Part shown: piece after piece, positions 7,366-16,585 of the stretch
Numbering within the stretch: the first letter of the stretch is position 1
Layout of the letters: each line of letters starts with the position of its first letter
From: Myxacorys chilensis ATA2-1-KO14
GTDB lineage: Bacteria; Cyanobacteriota; Cyanobacteriia; Leptolyngbyales; Leptolyngbyaceae
Reading direction: 5' to 3'
DNA length: 64,000 nt
NCBI GenBank assembly: GCA_019359275.1
Contig: JAHHHP010000027.1
Location: 1-64,000, forward strand
Notes under the pieces: generated by a model
Seen by the model: only the letters and a program-made list of their open reading frames with translations
Database searches by the model: none
What the model was told of the DNA's origin: nothing
Made by a program: the position numbers and the translations under genes

Positions 7366-9105
7366 TTAGTAGTGATTTCCCACTTTCCGATGATGAACGG
7401 CAGTGAGAGCATCCGATTTAGCAACTCGTCCGACATCGACTGTGCTGTAGACAATCCAGTGGTCGCTGCATTCCATCCGGCTTGTGACTTCGCATTCTAG
7501 ATAGGCGAGGGAATCCGCAAGAATTGGAGAACCGTTATTAGCAGGATAGATTTTGACGTTTGCAAATCGGTCTGCACCTGGGGCAAAACGCTTTAAGAAG
7601 TGCTTCATCAAGGGCTGATAGTTGCCTTCTTCCAAAATATTGAGAACGAAGCGATCGCCGACTCTCATGAGCGACTCGATCGCGCGGTCTTTGGCAACGG
7701 CGATCGTAAACCCTAACGGCTCGAAACTAGCTTGAGACACCCAGGATGCCAACATCGCGCTGGTTACTTCATTCTTCTTGGCGGTGATGATGTAAAGCCC
7801 TCCACTCAAGCGTCCCATTGCTTTATCAAGATCGCCGTCTAGAGATTTCATCTGTTTTACAGCGCGATCGCGGGTCAGCCATTGCCCTAAGTCTGTGCCT
7901 GCTTCTTCGCAAAGCTGGTAGGTCGCATCCGTCGGTGTTGCCTCGATTTTAATGGGAGCAAAGCCTTCGGTTAATCCCGCTTCTCGAAATTGGCTGCGAA
8001 TTACATCCACCGATTCTTCATCCTCACCTGCCACCTCAAACAGCCCGATCGCTTGCTTTGCATTTGCCGCTGCCAAAATTGTGCCGATCGCGGCTTTGGC
8101 TTGATCGGCGATTTTACCCGATTGAGGCGGCATTCCAATCGCTAATCCGCTTGAGAGTTCGACCAGTTCACGCACCTCGTGAGGTTGGGCTTCTCGCAGA
8201 TCCAAAACTTCAACTCCAACCCCTGTTTTGAGAATGCCATCTGCGATCGCGTGAGCTAATCGATCGCCGTCTCCATAGCCACCCACATAGAACAATCCCA
8301 CCGTTTTGACGGATTTGGCTTTGGTTTGGCTCCATTCTTGATAGCGTCCGACCAATTCTTTCACGTTGTAGTACAAGAGCGGACCGTGACCTGTGGCGAC
8401 CATTTTTACTTCGGGAAGCTCTCCAATGCGTTTGATAGCAGATAGCACCGAGCGGGCGTTAGGAGCCATGAGACAATCGTAATAGATGCGATATTCCTGC
8501 TCGATCAGGTCTAAATCTTCGTCAAAGGTGCGATCGTCGCAAAAATGCATTCCAAAGGCATCGCAGGTGAAGAGCGTTTGCGTTTTCGAGTCGTAGGTAA
8601 AAATGGTGTCGGGCCAATGCAAGTTTGGGGCAGACACGAATTCCAACAAATGACCATTGCCCAAATCCAAGCGCTCTCCGCTTTTGACCAACTGGCTCTT
8701 GAAGGGTTGATGAACCATACTGTCAAGAAACTGAATGGCAACTTTTGCGCCCACTACCGTAATATTCGGATTGAGTTGCAGCACGTCTCGCACCAAGCCG
8801 CTGTGATCCGGCTCGGTATGGCTAATGATTAGATAGTCGATTTGCTGCGGATCGATTAGCTCAGTTAATGTATCGAGGTACAGATCCCGAAACTTCTCAT
8901 GAGAAGTATCAACGAGGGCGACTTTCTCACCCCGAATCAAGAAGGAGTTGTAGGTAGTGCCGTTTTCTAAGGAGAACTCGATATCAAAGCGATCGCGATC
9001 CCAGTCGAGGGAGCGAATAACAGTTGTGTCTGAGGCAATATCAGCAGTTTGAAGGGTGAGCCTGCGCTTTGATCGAGCGGTGGGATGATCGCTGAGTGCT
9101 ACCAT
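7366..9105 (-). CDS. flv3: Flavodiiron protein Flv3
   Basis: Works with Flv1 in Mehler-like oxygen photoreduction (reduction of O2 to water without releasing peroxide). The 579-residue product has the same three domains as Flv1: lactamase-like, flavodoxin (about 262-405) and flavin reductase. The diiron site is intact: SHTEPDH gives His, Glu, Asp and His; NLHW gives a further His; TCDAFG gives Asp; and ATGHGP gives the last His. The ATG at 9105 is chosen over an in-frame start at 9120 because AGGAGG lies six bases upstream of it. It is the upstream gene of the pair. Intact ligands here and lost ligands in the partner match the known Flv1/Flv3 hetero-oligomer. Confidence 0.95.
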   Translation of the reverse strand: MVALSDHPTARSKRRLTLQTADIASDTTVIRSLDWDRDRFDIEFSLENGTTYNSFLIRGEKVALVDTSHEKFRDLYLDTLTELIDPQQIDYLIISHTEPDHSGLVRDVLQLNPNITVVGAKVAIQFLDSMVHQPFKSQLVKSGERLDLGNGHLLEFVSAPNLHWPDTIFTYDSKTQTLFTCDAFGMHFCDDRTFDEDLDLIEQEYRIYYDCLMAPNARSVLSAIKRIGELPEVKMVATGHGPLLYYNVKELVGRYQEWSQTKAKSVKTVGLFYVGGYGDGDRLAHAIADGILKTGVGVEVLDLREAQPHEVRELVELSSGLAIGMPPQSGKIADQAKAAIGTILAAANAKQAIGLFEVAGEDEESVDVIRSQFREAGLTEGFAPIKIEATPTDATYQLCEEAGTDLGQWLTRDRAVKQMKSLDGDLDKAMGRLSGGLYIITAKKNEVTSAMLASWVSQASFEPLGFTIAVAKDRAIESLMRVGDRFVLNILEEGNYQPLMKHFLKRFAPGADRFANVKIYPANNGSPILADSLAYLECEVTSRMECSDHWIVYSTVDVGRVAKSDALTAVHHRKVGNHY

Positions 9106-9242
9106 GTCTGCCTCCTGCAATACTTTTGCAACGGGTGTACCTTCTTACATGTTAAGGAATATTGCTCGTGTTTTCTTAGTTTTTCGCGTTTGATCCGCTT
9201 TTGTAAAGTTTTAATACACAAACGGACTCATAAGTTTTTTAT

Positions 9243-10007
9243 ATGAACGAGTGGCTTGCGCTCACAATTGGCAATTCTCGCTTCCACTGGGCGCTGTTTG
9301 AGAATGAAACACTGCGACAGGTTTGGGATGCTTCCCCAATGGATATAGATATTGTGAAAGCCTTCATTGCTAATCCTAAAGGGTTTGTGCCACTCTCAGA
9401 TCAGATGACTCTACCCGAACTTTGGCTAGCTTCCGTCGTACCCAAACAGAGTAAACCTTGGACAGCCTATTCTCAAGTCAAGGTCATCACACTGTCTCAG
9501 ATTCCGTTGTATCAGGTTTATTCAAGTTTTGGCGTTGATCGGGCACTGGCGTTGTGGGGCGCGATCGCAACCTATGGCAGTCCTGCGTTGGTGATTGACT
9601 GCGGGACTGCCATGACTTTTACAGGAGCCGATTCGCACAATAATCTGATCGGCGGCGCAATTTCGCCAGGATTGAGGTTGCAGTTTCAGGCGTTGGGACA
9701 GAACACTGCCGCATTACCGAATTTAGATACTGAAACGATTTTAGACTTGCCGCCGCGCTGGGCAAGAAACACACGAGACGCGATCGCGAGCGGAATTTTA
9801 CAGGGTGCGATCACCAGTATTCGAGACTTTGTTCTAGATTGGCAACGAAGATTTCCAGATAGTGCGATCGTCATGACTGGAGGTGATGCAACGCTACTGT
9901 GTAGAATTCTGAACCAAGAATTACCCGAAGTATCAAGATTGATCCACTTAGACTTAAATCTAGCTTTTTGGGGAATTCGAGAGATTAGACGCCGTTCTAA
10001 TGGCTAA
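9243..10007 (+). CDS. coaX: Type III pantothenate kinase
   Basis: Phosphorylates pantothenate, the first step of coenzyme A synthesis. The 254 residues carry an ASKHA-type P-loop, LTIGNSRFHW (about 7-16), the signature GVDR (97-100) and DCGTAMT (119-125) with the following GG at 137-138. These are the hallmarks of CoaX. Length is normal. It is transcribed divergently from flv3, and its 3' end runs into the antitoxin relic on the other strand. No clear ribosome site is visible. Confidence 0.93.
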   Translation: MNEWLALTIGNSRFHWALFENETLRQVWDASPMDIDIVKAFIANPKGFVPLSDQMTLPELWLASVVPKQSKPWTAYSQVKVITLSQIPLYQVYSSFGVDRALALWGAIATYGSPALVIDCGTAMTFTGADSHNNLIGGAISPGLRLQFQALGQNTAALPNLDTETILDLPPRWARNTRDAIASGILQGAITSIRDFVLDWQRRFPDSAIVMTGGDATLLCRILNQELPEVSRLIHLDLNLAFWGIREIRRRSNG

Positions 10008-10152
10008 CTCAAGATCTATGCCTACTTTGCAACGAACTTGCCCTGTAACCCACGCCAGTATTTCATCCTCAATCCGAAGTGCGAATCTTGCCAGCACTTA
10101 CAGGATCAATAGCACCTCATCTTCCATTGCTAAAGTCGTATTCTGTTTCCAT
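10008..10152 (-). pseudogene. Relic of a second BrnA/CopG-like antitoxin gene
   Basis: The minus strand from ATG 10152, three bases past the brnA stop, reads METEYDFSNGR, then TGA, then GAIDPVSAGKIR in the same frame. After a frame change it continues as LRIEDEILAWVTGQV. Joined, these pieces follow the pattern EYDFS.G.RGAIDP...GK.R..LR..DEILAW of CopG/BrnA-type antitoxins. One C-to-T change (CGA to TGA) and one small deletion would explain the damage. The C-terminal oligomerisation part is not recognisable. The assignment is by eye. Confidence 0.6.
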
Positions 10153-10155
10153 CGA

Positions 10156-10434
10156 TTAGGCAGTTTTCTGATTACTATCCTGCTCAATATGACGACGCAA
10201 CACTGAATTAATTAGCGTCTTGTATTCTTCGCTTTGCGATTGAAACCATGTCATCACGTCCGGATCAAGCTGGACTAAATTCCTAGCTTGTTCCGCTGGA
10301 ACTCTTAGCACTGCCTTCTCAAAAAACTCATCTGTCAAAGGTGGAATATCAGAATAATCAATTCCTTCGTCTGACATCGATTCCAATGCTGCCCAATTAG
10401 TACGAGAGGTACTGCTCAAATCGTTTTCGTTCAT
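10156..10434 (-). CDS. brnA: BrnA family antitoxin
   Basis: Probable antitoxin and DNA-binding repressor of the toxin encoded just upstream. The 92 residues contain the family block DIDYSDIPPLTDEFFEKA-like (here GIDYSDIPPLTDEFFE, about 24-39). A ribbon-helix-helix-like end follows, with LDPDVMTWFQ...YKTLINSVLRRHIE. The gene begins 38 bp inside the 3' end of the toxin gene, the toxin-first order usual for brnTA. Expression is presumably autoregulated, as known for the family; no operator was identified. Confidence 0.85.
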   Translation of the reverse strand: MNENDLSSTSRTNWAALESMSDEGIDYSDIPPLTDEFFEKAVLRVPAEQARNLVQLDPDVMTWFQSQSEEYKTLINSVLRRHIEQDSNQKTA

Positions 10435-10675
10435 GTCGATTTGCCCGTCGTGCTGAAATTACTCGGATTACGTCACCTTGCCGCTCTGTCCAAACAACGA
10501 TCGCTATACCGTTACCTAAAAAGCCGATTCCGATCCATCGGTCTTCACTGTAATCAAAACGGTCATCCAACTCAACCAGCATTGACCCCTCAAACATTTC
10601 GGGAATATCCGCAAAATCAATTTCGTGTTTACGAACATTTTCTAGATTTTTCGCTTCGTCCCACTCAAACTGCAT
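10397..10675 (-). CDS. brnT: BrnT family toxin
   Basis: Predicted RelE-fold ribonuclease toxin of a type II toxin-antitoxin pair. The 92 residues start MQFEWDEAKNLENVRKHEID, the family's opening motif. They continue with DRFDYSEDRW, VVWTERQGDVIRVISARRAN and HERKRFEQYL, which include the conserved basic and aromatic residues near the C-terminus. The size is typical. It overlaps brnA by 38 bp. No frameshift or stop is visible, so the toxin should be functional. Confidence 0.88.
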   Translation of the reverse strand: MQFEWDEAKNLENVRKHEIDFADIPEMFEGSMLVELDDRFDYSEDRWIGIGFLGNGIAIVVWTERQGDVIRVISARRANRHERKRFEQYLSY

Positions 10676-10720
10676 GGAGACCCAACGCTGCCAATTGAAC
10701 CACCATAATTATCTCGCATC

Positions 10721-10966
10721 TCATTCTGCATTCCAACCTGGAAAAATGTGATGCAACTGGTCTTCCAGATTCCATCCTTTCGGGCGCTGCCGTTCATCGA
10801 ACCAAGGTGTTCCTTTTTTTAGCCACTGCTCACGATACGTTGGAGTGTCATCGTAACCATATTCACAACCACAACAGTTGCAAATTTCGTAAGAGTAGCG
10901 AACCTTTTCTTCATCGACGCCTTCTCGCCAAGGTAAACCGCAAATTGGACAGTTAAATATTCTCAT
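10721..10966 (-). CDS. Small zinc-ribbon-like protein of unknown function
   Basis: The 81 residues begin with CPICG near the N-terminus, followed by CNCCGCEYGYDD, giving two Cys pairs able to bind zinc. The remainder (YREQWLKKGTPWF and GWNLEDQL) belongs to a widespread small bacterial family of unknown role. The start at 10966 lacks a ribosome site. It lies between brnT and the Nudix gene without clear linkage to either. Confidence 0.7.
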   Translation of the reverse strand: MRIFNCPICGLPWREGVDEEKVRYSYEICNCCGCEYGYDDTPTYREQWLKKGTPWFDERQRPKGWNLEDQLHHIFPGWNAE

Positions 10967-11065
10967 AATGTAAGAATTGCTTGGTTCTTAAGCATTTGCT
11001 TGTCCCCTCACAAATAGCTTTGAAATATAACCCTCACCATTTATCTCAAATCGCCCAACTAGAAT

Positions 11066-11521
11066 TTAAGCAACTGTTGTCAACCCAGCAAAGTAGTCTT
11101 CCAACTGTCGCTGATGGTCGTGTGAGAGCCGACCTTCCGGTAGCTGTCCCGGCGGAAATGCTTGCACATCAATCACTTCTAGCGGATCTGTGACTTGCAT
11201 CATGCCCCTAGCTTCAACCTCAACCACGATGCAAATTGAATGCATTCGCGGATCGCGATCAGGCGCAGAATACACCCCAACCAACCGCCGAATTTTCGCT
11301 AACTCTAGCCCGGTTTCTTCTGCAAGCTCGCGCGCGATCGCAGTGGGCAAATCTTCGCCCCAGTCCACAATGCCGCCCGGAAGACCCCACAACCGATTAT
11401 CCCGTCGTTGAATTAAAACAAGTTTCTCATCCGGTAAAATCGCAATAATACTCGTTCCGGTCACAGGATGCCGAAGGACGACACCCAAAACGTTTTGGAA
11501 AAAATGCCACAACCAACGCAT
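11066..11521 (-). CDS. Nudix hydrolase
   Basis: Hydrolyses a nucleoside diphosphate linked to another group; the substrate is not predictable. The Nudix box GX5EX7REUXEEXGU is complete: GGIVDWGE...RELAEETGLE (about 49-73 from this start). The ATG at 11521 gives 151 residues. A TTG at 11575 would add 18 hydrophobic residues and has no better ribosome site, so the shorter form is preferred. It is separated from bcp by 132 bp on the same strand. Confidence 0.85.
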   Translation of the reverse strand: MRWLWHFFQNVLGVVLRHPVTGTSIIAILPDEKLVLIQRRDNRLWGLPGGIVDWGEDLPTAIARELAEETGLELAKIRRLVGVYSAPDRDPRMHSICIVVEVEARGMMQVTDPLEVIDVQAFPPGQLPEGRLSHDHQRQLEDYFAGLTTVA

Positions 11522-11653
11522 AAATTCAGGGAGCAACACCACACTCAAGACCAATGCTTCAAAGCGTGCAGCCAATCAGTCCGAATGCGAGGAACATCTA
11601 TATCAACCGCAACTTTGATAGAACACCACACGAGCCGCTAAACATTCAAGCCC

Positions 11654-12112
11654 TTAAGTTAGATCTTGCAGAAGTTGCGCTGCATGAAGTTCAGGCTTAA
11701 CTTTCTTGTAGATTTTTTCAATCGTACCATTTGGGCTAACCACAACCGTATTTCGGCTAATGCCCACGTATTCTTTGCCCATAAATTTCTTCAGTCCATA
11801 GCTATCGTACCTCTCGGCAACTTTTCCACCTTCATCTGACAAGAGTGGAAAGGGCAAGTTGAGCTTGTTGACGAACTTTGCGTGAGATTTAGCATCATCG
11901 GTGCTGATGCCTAAGACAACGACATCCTGAGCTTGAAAGTCGGCGTAAGCATCGCGAAAGGCACACGCTTCCTTAATGCATCCCAGCGTGTTGTCGCGTG
12001 GATAGAAATACAGAACGACTCGCTTACCTTTGAAGTCAGCAAGATTGACAGGCTGACCGTAGGTATCGGGCAGGATGAAGCTGGGAGCAGGGTCGCCAAT
12101 TTGAAGAGGCAT
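11654..12112 (-). CDS. bcp: Thioredoxin-dependent peroxiredoxin, BCP/PrxQ type
   Basis: Reduces hydroperoxides using thioredoxin. The 152-residue thioredoxin fold has the peroxidatic motif YPRDNTLGC (P38, T42, C45) and the nearby resolving Cys50 in KEACAFRD, the arrangement of PrxQ/BCP enzymes. The usual PGCT is LGCI here, a mild change around the catalytic Cys. The gene starts 7 bp after argH on the same strand, so the two are probably co-transcribed. Confidence 0.93.
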   Translation of the reverse strand: MPLQIGDPAPSFILPDTYGQPVNLADFKGKRVVLYFYPRDNTLGCIKEACAFRDAYADFQAQDVVVLGISTDDAKSHAKFVNKLNLPFPLLSDEGGKVAERYDSYGLKKFMGKEYVGISRNTVVVSPNGTIEKIYKKVKPELHAAQLLQDLT

Positions 12113-12119
12113 AAGAAAA

Positions 12120-13529
12120 TTAAGAAGAGGCTAGACGTTGTTTTGCAGATTCTAGAGCGCGGTGGATTTGGTCAAAGCCTGTGCCGCCGAAGCTATTGCG
12201 AGCGGAAACCACTTGTTCTGGTGCGATCGCGGCATAAATATCTTCTTCAAAGGCGGGATGGAGTTCCTTCCACTGCTCAAGCGTCAGATCTTTTAGGAGT
12301 TTATTTGCCGCTAGAGACGTTTTGACGACCTTACCGACTAAATCGTACGCCTCACGAAAGGGAACGCCTTTGGCGGCTAAATAATCGGCAACATCGGTCG
12401 CGTTTGAAAAATCTTCTGCCACCGCTTCTTGAAGCCGCGCCATTTTGAACTCCAATCCTTCGCGCAACAAAATAGTCATCGCTTCTAGACAGACCTTTGT
12501 GGTTTTTACAGCGTCAAACAAGGCTTCTTTGTCTTCCTGTAAGTCCTTGTTATACGCCAATGGTAAGCCTTTCATTAGCACAAGCATGGCTTGCAAGTGC
12601 CCAAATACTCGACCTGTTTTGCCACGCACCAATTCGGGCACATCGGGATTCTTTTTCTGCGGCATGATGCTAGAGCCTGTCGCGCAGCTATCTTTGAGCG
12701 TTACAAAGCTAAATTCTTGAGATGCCCATAAAATGACTTCCTCAGACAAGCGGCTCAAGTGGACCATGATCAGACTTGCCGCGCAGAGGAATTCGATCGC
12801 GAAGTCGCGATCGCTAACGCCATCTAAGCTATTTTCATAAACGCTGCTAAACTCCAGCAATTGCGCTGTGTAATGCCGATCGATCGGAAACGTCGTCCCC
12901 GCTAACGCTCCAGACCCAAGGGGCGATCGGTTCACCCGCTGGTAGATTTCACCTAAGCGCTGCCAATCTCGATCCATCATCTCAAAATAGGCGAGGAGAT
13001 GATGCGCCAAACTGATTGGCTGCGCCCGTTGGAGATGGGTGTAGCCTGGAATCAACGTTTTGACGTTCTGTGTGGCTAAATCTAGCAACACGGTTTGAAA
13101 GCCTCGGACGCCTTGACGGATCTGCCCAATTTGATCGCGCAGGTAAAGGCGCGTATCGGTTCCAACTTGGTCGTTGCGCGATCGCGCGGTGTGCAGTTTT
13201 TTCCCGACATCGCCCACAAGTTCGGTCAACCGCCGCTCGACCGCAAAATGTACATCTTCAGCATCAATACCCGGATTAAACTGACCCGCCTGGTATTCCT
13301 GCCGAATCTGCTCTAGCCCTTGCACCAGTTGTTCACCCTCTTCGGGAGAAATAATTCCGGTTTTAGCGAGCATTTTCGCGTGTGCCTGAGAGCCAGTGAT
13401 ATCGTATTCGATTAATTCGATGTCAAATTCGATGCTGGCGTTAAACTGAGCGATCGCAGGATGCAACGCGGTTTCAAAGCGCTGACTCCAGGTTTTTGAC
13501 AGTCCATCAGAAGCTTGCTGTTGACTCAA
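12120..13529 (-). CDS. argH: Argininosuccinate lyase
   Basis: Cleaves argininosuccinate to arginine and fumarate, the last step of arginine synthesis. At 469 residues it has normal length. The family signature [12 protein letters not shown] lies at 285-296, HTARSRNDQ at about 113-121 and the catalytic-base region YTHLQRAQP at about 163-171. The start is TTG at 13529, supported by GGAG nine bases upstream. bcp follows after 7 bp. Confidence 0.96.
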   Translation of the reverse strand: MSQQQASDGLSKTWSQRFETALHPAIAQFNASIEFDIELIEYDITGSQAHAKMLAKTGIISPEEGEQLVQGLEQIRQEYQAGQFNPGIDAEDVHFAVERRLTELVGDVGKKLHTARSRNDQVGTDTRLYLRDQIGQIRQGVRGFQTVLLDLATQNVKTLIPGYTHLQRAQPISLAHHLLAYFEMMDRDWQRLGEIYQRVNRSPLGSGALAGTTFPIDRHYTAQLLEFSSVYENSLDGVSDRDFAIEFLCAASLIMVHLSRLSEEVILWASQEFSFVTLKDSCATGSSIMPQKKNPDVPELVRGKTGRVFGHLQAMLVLMKGLPLAYNKDLQEDKEALFDAVKTTKVCLEAMTILLREGLEFKMARLQEAVAEDFSNATDVADYLAAKGVPFREAYDLVGKVVKTSLAANKLLKDLTLEQWKELHPAFEEDIYAAIAPEQVVSARNSFGGTGFDQIHRALESAKQRLASS

Positions 13530-13644
13530 GAGAACCTACTCCGAGGAAGGGATAAATCACAACTCCTAAGCCTACAGCAAACTAGAAATCTAAAATGGCA
13601 CATCGTGAACTACAAACGGCAAATTTGCTCTCACCAAAATCGCT

Positions 13645-13893
13645 CTAACCGTAAGACGTGAGCGCTCTTGCCAAGTAGCCAACTACTAAGCCGACTAACA
13701 GCGCCCATACTTGCCCGGTCTTTACAAATTGACCCCAACTCTTTCCCACTTCTCCAGTAATATCGGTTTCTTTAAATTGCTGAGCTAAGACAATCCAATC
13801 GTCTGATACGTGCCAATGAAACGATTGCAAAGCGCTGCTGGCATGGGATACATTCGCTGCCCAAGTCGGTAAATCTACTAGTACGTGAGTCAT
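13645..13893 (-). CDS. Small single-span membrane protein of unknown function
   Basis: The 82 residues have a soluble N-terminal part rich in aromatic residues (SFHWHVSDDW) and one C-terminal membrane helix (VWALLVGLVVGYLARAL), suggesting tail anchoring. The ATG at 13893 is chosen because GGAG lies seven bases upstream; the TTG two codons earlier does not fit. I do not recognise the family. It lies between argH and the LuxR-type regulator on the same strand. Confidence 0.65.
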   Translation of the reverse strand: MTHVLVDLPTWAANVSHASSALQSFHWHVSDDWIVLAQQFKETDITGEVGKSWGQFVKTGQVWALLVGLVVGYLARALTSYG

Positions 13894-14019
13894 CGTCAAT
13901 CTCCGCTAACACCTGAAAACAATTGCTTATGTTGCTAGAATCTTGTAACACAGAAATCAAAGAGTGACTGATTTTCGGCAACGCAATTGATCTTCAGGTT
14001 TGCTTATGGCATTAGCGAT

Positions 14020-14748
14020 CTAAAGTAACGACATGACCGAGTTAGCGACGATCGCCGCTTGTGTGCGATCGCGCAAGTTGAGACGACCTAAGATACTCGC
14101 CACATGATTTTTCACCGTTCCTTCAGAAATATCTAGCGTTTGAGCAATTTCGCGATTACTAGAGCCTTCTGCAATCAGCTTCAGCACCTGACGTTCACGT
14201 GCTGTTAGCTTCAGAAATCCGATGGGAAGGTCAGCCTCTGCCGCCCGTCGCTGAGCCAAGTTAAACGGCAGAACGTTGTTTAACGACTGCGCTGGTGGTG
14301 TATCCGCAAAGTATCTTGGCGCTTCGCTTGCAACTTCAACAGGACTCATGACCTTCTGCAAAATGCCTGGACTGAGTTGAGTAAAGCCTTTGTGGGCCGT
14401 CCGGACTGCATTCGCCAGCTCATCTGGAGACATGTCTTTAAGCAGATATCCTTGTGCCCCCACTTGTAGCGCTTGCTTAATCGAGTCCGCATCATCAGAA
14501 GCTGTCAGCACTAACACCCGAATATCAGGGAATCGTTCACAGATTGTTTGGGTGGCGGTGATTCCGTCCATCTTGGGCATGGTCAGATCCATCAACACCA
14601 CATCTGGCTGCAACGCTTCTACTTTTGCGATCGCGTCGCAGCCGTTGTTCACATCGGCAACCACTTCCAAATCAGGCTCCTGCTCTAGCAATGCTTTCAG
14701 TCCTTCTCGAATGAGATTTTGATCATCCGCTAGGAGTACGCGAATCAT
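14020..14748 (-). CDS. NarL/FixJ-type response regulator
   Basis: Two-component response regulator of 242 residues. The receiver domain (about 1-120) has acidic DD at 8-9, phospho-acceptor D54 in VLMDLTMPKMDG, and the conserved T and K in LVLTAS and LLKD. A linker follows, then a LuxR-type helix-turn-helix (about 175-240: LTARERQVLKLIAEG, NREIA, VKNHVASILGRL). No histidine kinase is adjacent, so the signal is unknown. No ribosome site is evident. Confidence 0.93.
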   Translation of the reverse strand: MIRVLLADDQNLIREGLKALLEQEPDLEVVADVNNGCDAIAKVEALQPDVVLMDLTMPKMDGITATQTICERFPDIRVLVLTASDDADSIKQALQVGAQGYLLKDMSPDELANAVRTAHKGFTQLSPGILQKVMSPVEVASEAPRYFADTPPAQSLNNVLPFNLAQRRAAEADLPIGFLKLTARERQVLKLIAEGSSNREIAQTLDISEGTVKNHVASILGRLNLRDRTQAAIVANSVMSLL

Positions 14749-15024
14749 GGGTTAGATACCTCCAAATGTGAGCCGATAGAACGGGAGTGAAACGAGAAGA
14801 GCTAGGTTTTATGAGTGAGGAGCAATCTGAGTTAATCGGAAATGGAATGAAATTGCAAAACGTTACTCAAGAACTTACGTTGTTCTGCGACACATTCATC
14901 AACTTCGGTAGATCATTTTTTAACTATACTCGTAGATTAATCAAGTCTCAAAAGACAGAATTTTCTTTCGATTCGAGAAGAAGGTCAGTATGCTTTAAGG
15001 TTGAACTCGATTGGTTGAACTCTT

Positions 15025-16569
15025 ATGCGGGTGTCTCAAAAGGTAGCACAGCGAAATTGGTGGTTCTGGGGTGGACTCACGGGGATCTTTCTAGTTTCTC
15101 TGAGTTTGAGATTTTGGGGACTAGGGCGCTTTAATACGCTGGTATTTGATGAAGTTTACTATGCAAACTTTGCTAATAACTATCTCACGCAAAAAAGGTT
15201 TTTTGACGGGCATCCACCATTAAGCAAATATTTGATTGCGATCGGCATTTGGATCGCTCAGTCTCTCCCCTTTGGCAAAGACACGATAAACTCGCTGACT
15301 GGCTCACCTTTAAGCACTTGGAGCTACCGCTGGCTCAATGCCTTGACTGGTTCATTCATTCCACTTGTTGTAGCTGGAATTGCCTATCAGCTTAGTTTCC
15401 GCCGCCGATTTGCCTTGATTGCTGGGTTGTTTGCGGCACTGGATGGCTTGTTTTTGGTTGAGTCTCGCTACGCCTTGAATAATGTTTATCTAGTTATCTT
15501 TGGTTTGTTGGGATTGCTACTTTTCTTGTTGGCACTGCATGCTTTATCGCGCCAAAAACAACTGCTTTGGCTCTGTGGATCGGGTGTATTTTTTGCAGCT
15601 TCAGCATCGATTAAATGGAACGGACTTTGGTTTCTATTCGGCGTTTTTTTGCTGTGGATCCTCGCATGGACTCTGCGATTTTTGAGTTCTATTCAACACA
15701 CTAATTCTTCAGTATCAAGATCCTTTTCATCCCTGCAAAGTCCACCTTTGGAGGACGCTCGATCAGCGCAGGACGCAATCCTGACAGAAGCATCCCCTCC
15801 ATTTTTTCCCCTCTATCGTCTGACTCAAATCAATCTGCTCTACCTATTGCTGTGTTTTGGCGCTATTCCAGCCCTGTTTTATTACCTCATTTGGATTCCT
15901 CACATTCATCTCAATCCTGAGTTCAATTTTGTAGAAGTTCAACGACAAATTTTCGCCTATCATCAGCGTGTAGGTAGCGGTTCTAACATTCATCCTTACT
16001 GCTCAACTTGGTATAGCTGGATTCTCATGCTGCGTCCGCTTGCGTATTTTTACCAAGTTACTGATAGCGGTGCTCCGCTGCCTACTAGTGGTTCGACGTT
16101 AGCACTGACCCCAGGACGAGTTGTTTACGACGTTCATGCGATGGGCAACCCATTTTTGTGGTGGTTTTCGTCGGGCGCGATCGCACTTCTGATCTGGGTG
16201 CTCATCGAAAATTGGAAGGCGCTTCCAAGTCTAGCGACCCCCAATGTCTCAAGAGTTGGTCTGCTTCCCGCGCGCGACCTGTGGGTAGGCGTATTTTTAT
16301 TTGTCAATTACATGGCGAATCTGTTGCCGTGGATGCCCGTGTCGCGATGTGTATTTCTGTACCATTACATGGGGTCATCTGTGTTTGCGACGATGGCGTT
16401 AGCCTGGTTTGTCGATCGCTGGCTTAGAATTTATCACCTCCGATTTGCAGCCATGTGGATTATCATCCTTGTCGTAGCCGCTTTTATCTTCTGGATGCCG
16501 ATTTTCTTGGGATTGCCACTATCAGCTCAGGAATATCAGATGCGAATGTGGCTGCGATCGTGGATTTAA
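15025..16569 (+). CDS. PMT-family protein O-mannosyltransferase-like membrane protein
   Basis: Polytopic membrane glycosyltransferase (GT39-like) of 514 residues. The first helix (about 13-31) is followed by the lumenal/periplasmic loop VFDEVYYANFA, where D42-E43 is the catalytic acid pair of the family. HPPLSKYLIAIG and ESRYALNN, also typical, come next, with about ten more hydrophobic segments and C-terminal WMPIFLGLP. It probably transfers a sugar from a lipid carrier to protein outside the membrane; the substrate is unknown. It stands alone between a regulator and trmB. Confidence 0.85.
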   Translation: MRVSQKVAQRNWWFWGGLTGIFLVSLSLRFWGLGRFNTLVFDEVYYANFANNYLTQKRFFDGHPPLSKYLIAIGIWIAQSLPFGKDTINSLTGSPLSTWSYRWLNALTGSFIPLVVAGIAYQLSFRRRFALIAGLFAALDGLFLVESRYALNNVYLVIFGLLGLLLFLLALHALSRQKQLLWLCGSGVFFAASASIKWNGLWFLFGVFLLWILAWTLRFLSSIQHTNSSVSRSFSSLQSPPLEDARSAQDAILTEASPPFFPLYRLTQINLLYLLLCFGAIPALFYYLIWIPHIHLNPEFNFVEVQRQIFAYHQRVGSGSNIHPYCSTWYSWILMLRPLAYFYQVTDSGAPLPTSGSTLALTPGRVVYDVHAMGNPFLWWFSSGAIALLIWVLIENWKALPSLATPNVSRVGLLPARDLWVGVFLFVNYMANLLPWMPVSRCVFLYHYMGSSVFATMALAWFVDRWLRIYHLRFAAMWIIILVVAAFIFWMPIFLGLPLSAQEYQMRMWLRSWI

Positions 16570-16585
16570 ACATTGGGCATTACAG

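Noticed and set aside
10000..10206. 68-codon plus-strand frame after coaX
   Set aside because: It is the antisense of the antitoxin relic and the brnA end; low-complexity Ser-rich translation.
14787..15134. Plus-strand 115-codon frame overlapping the mannosyltransferase start
   Set aside because: No family resemblance and its last third lies in another frame of the clear membrane protein beginning at 15025.
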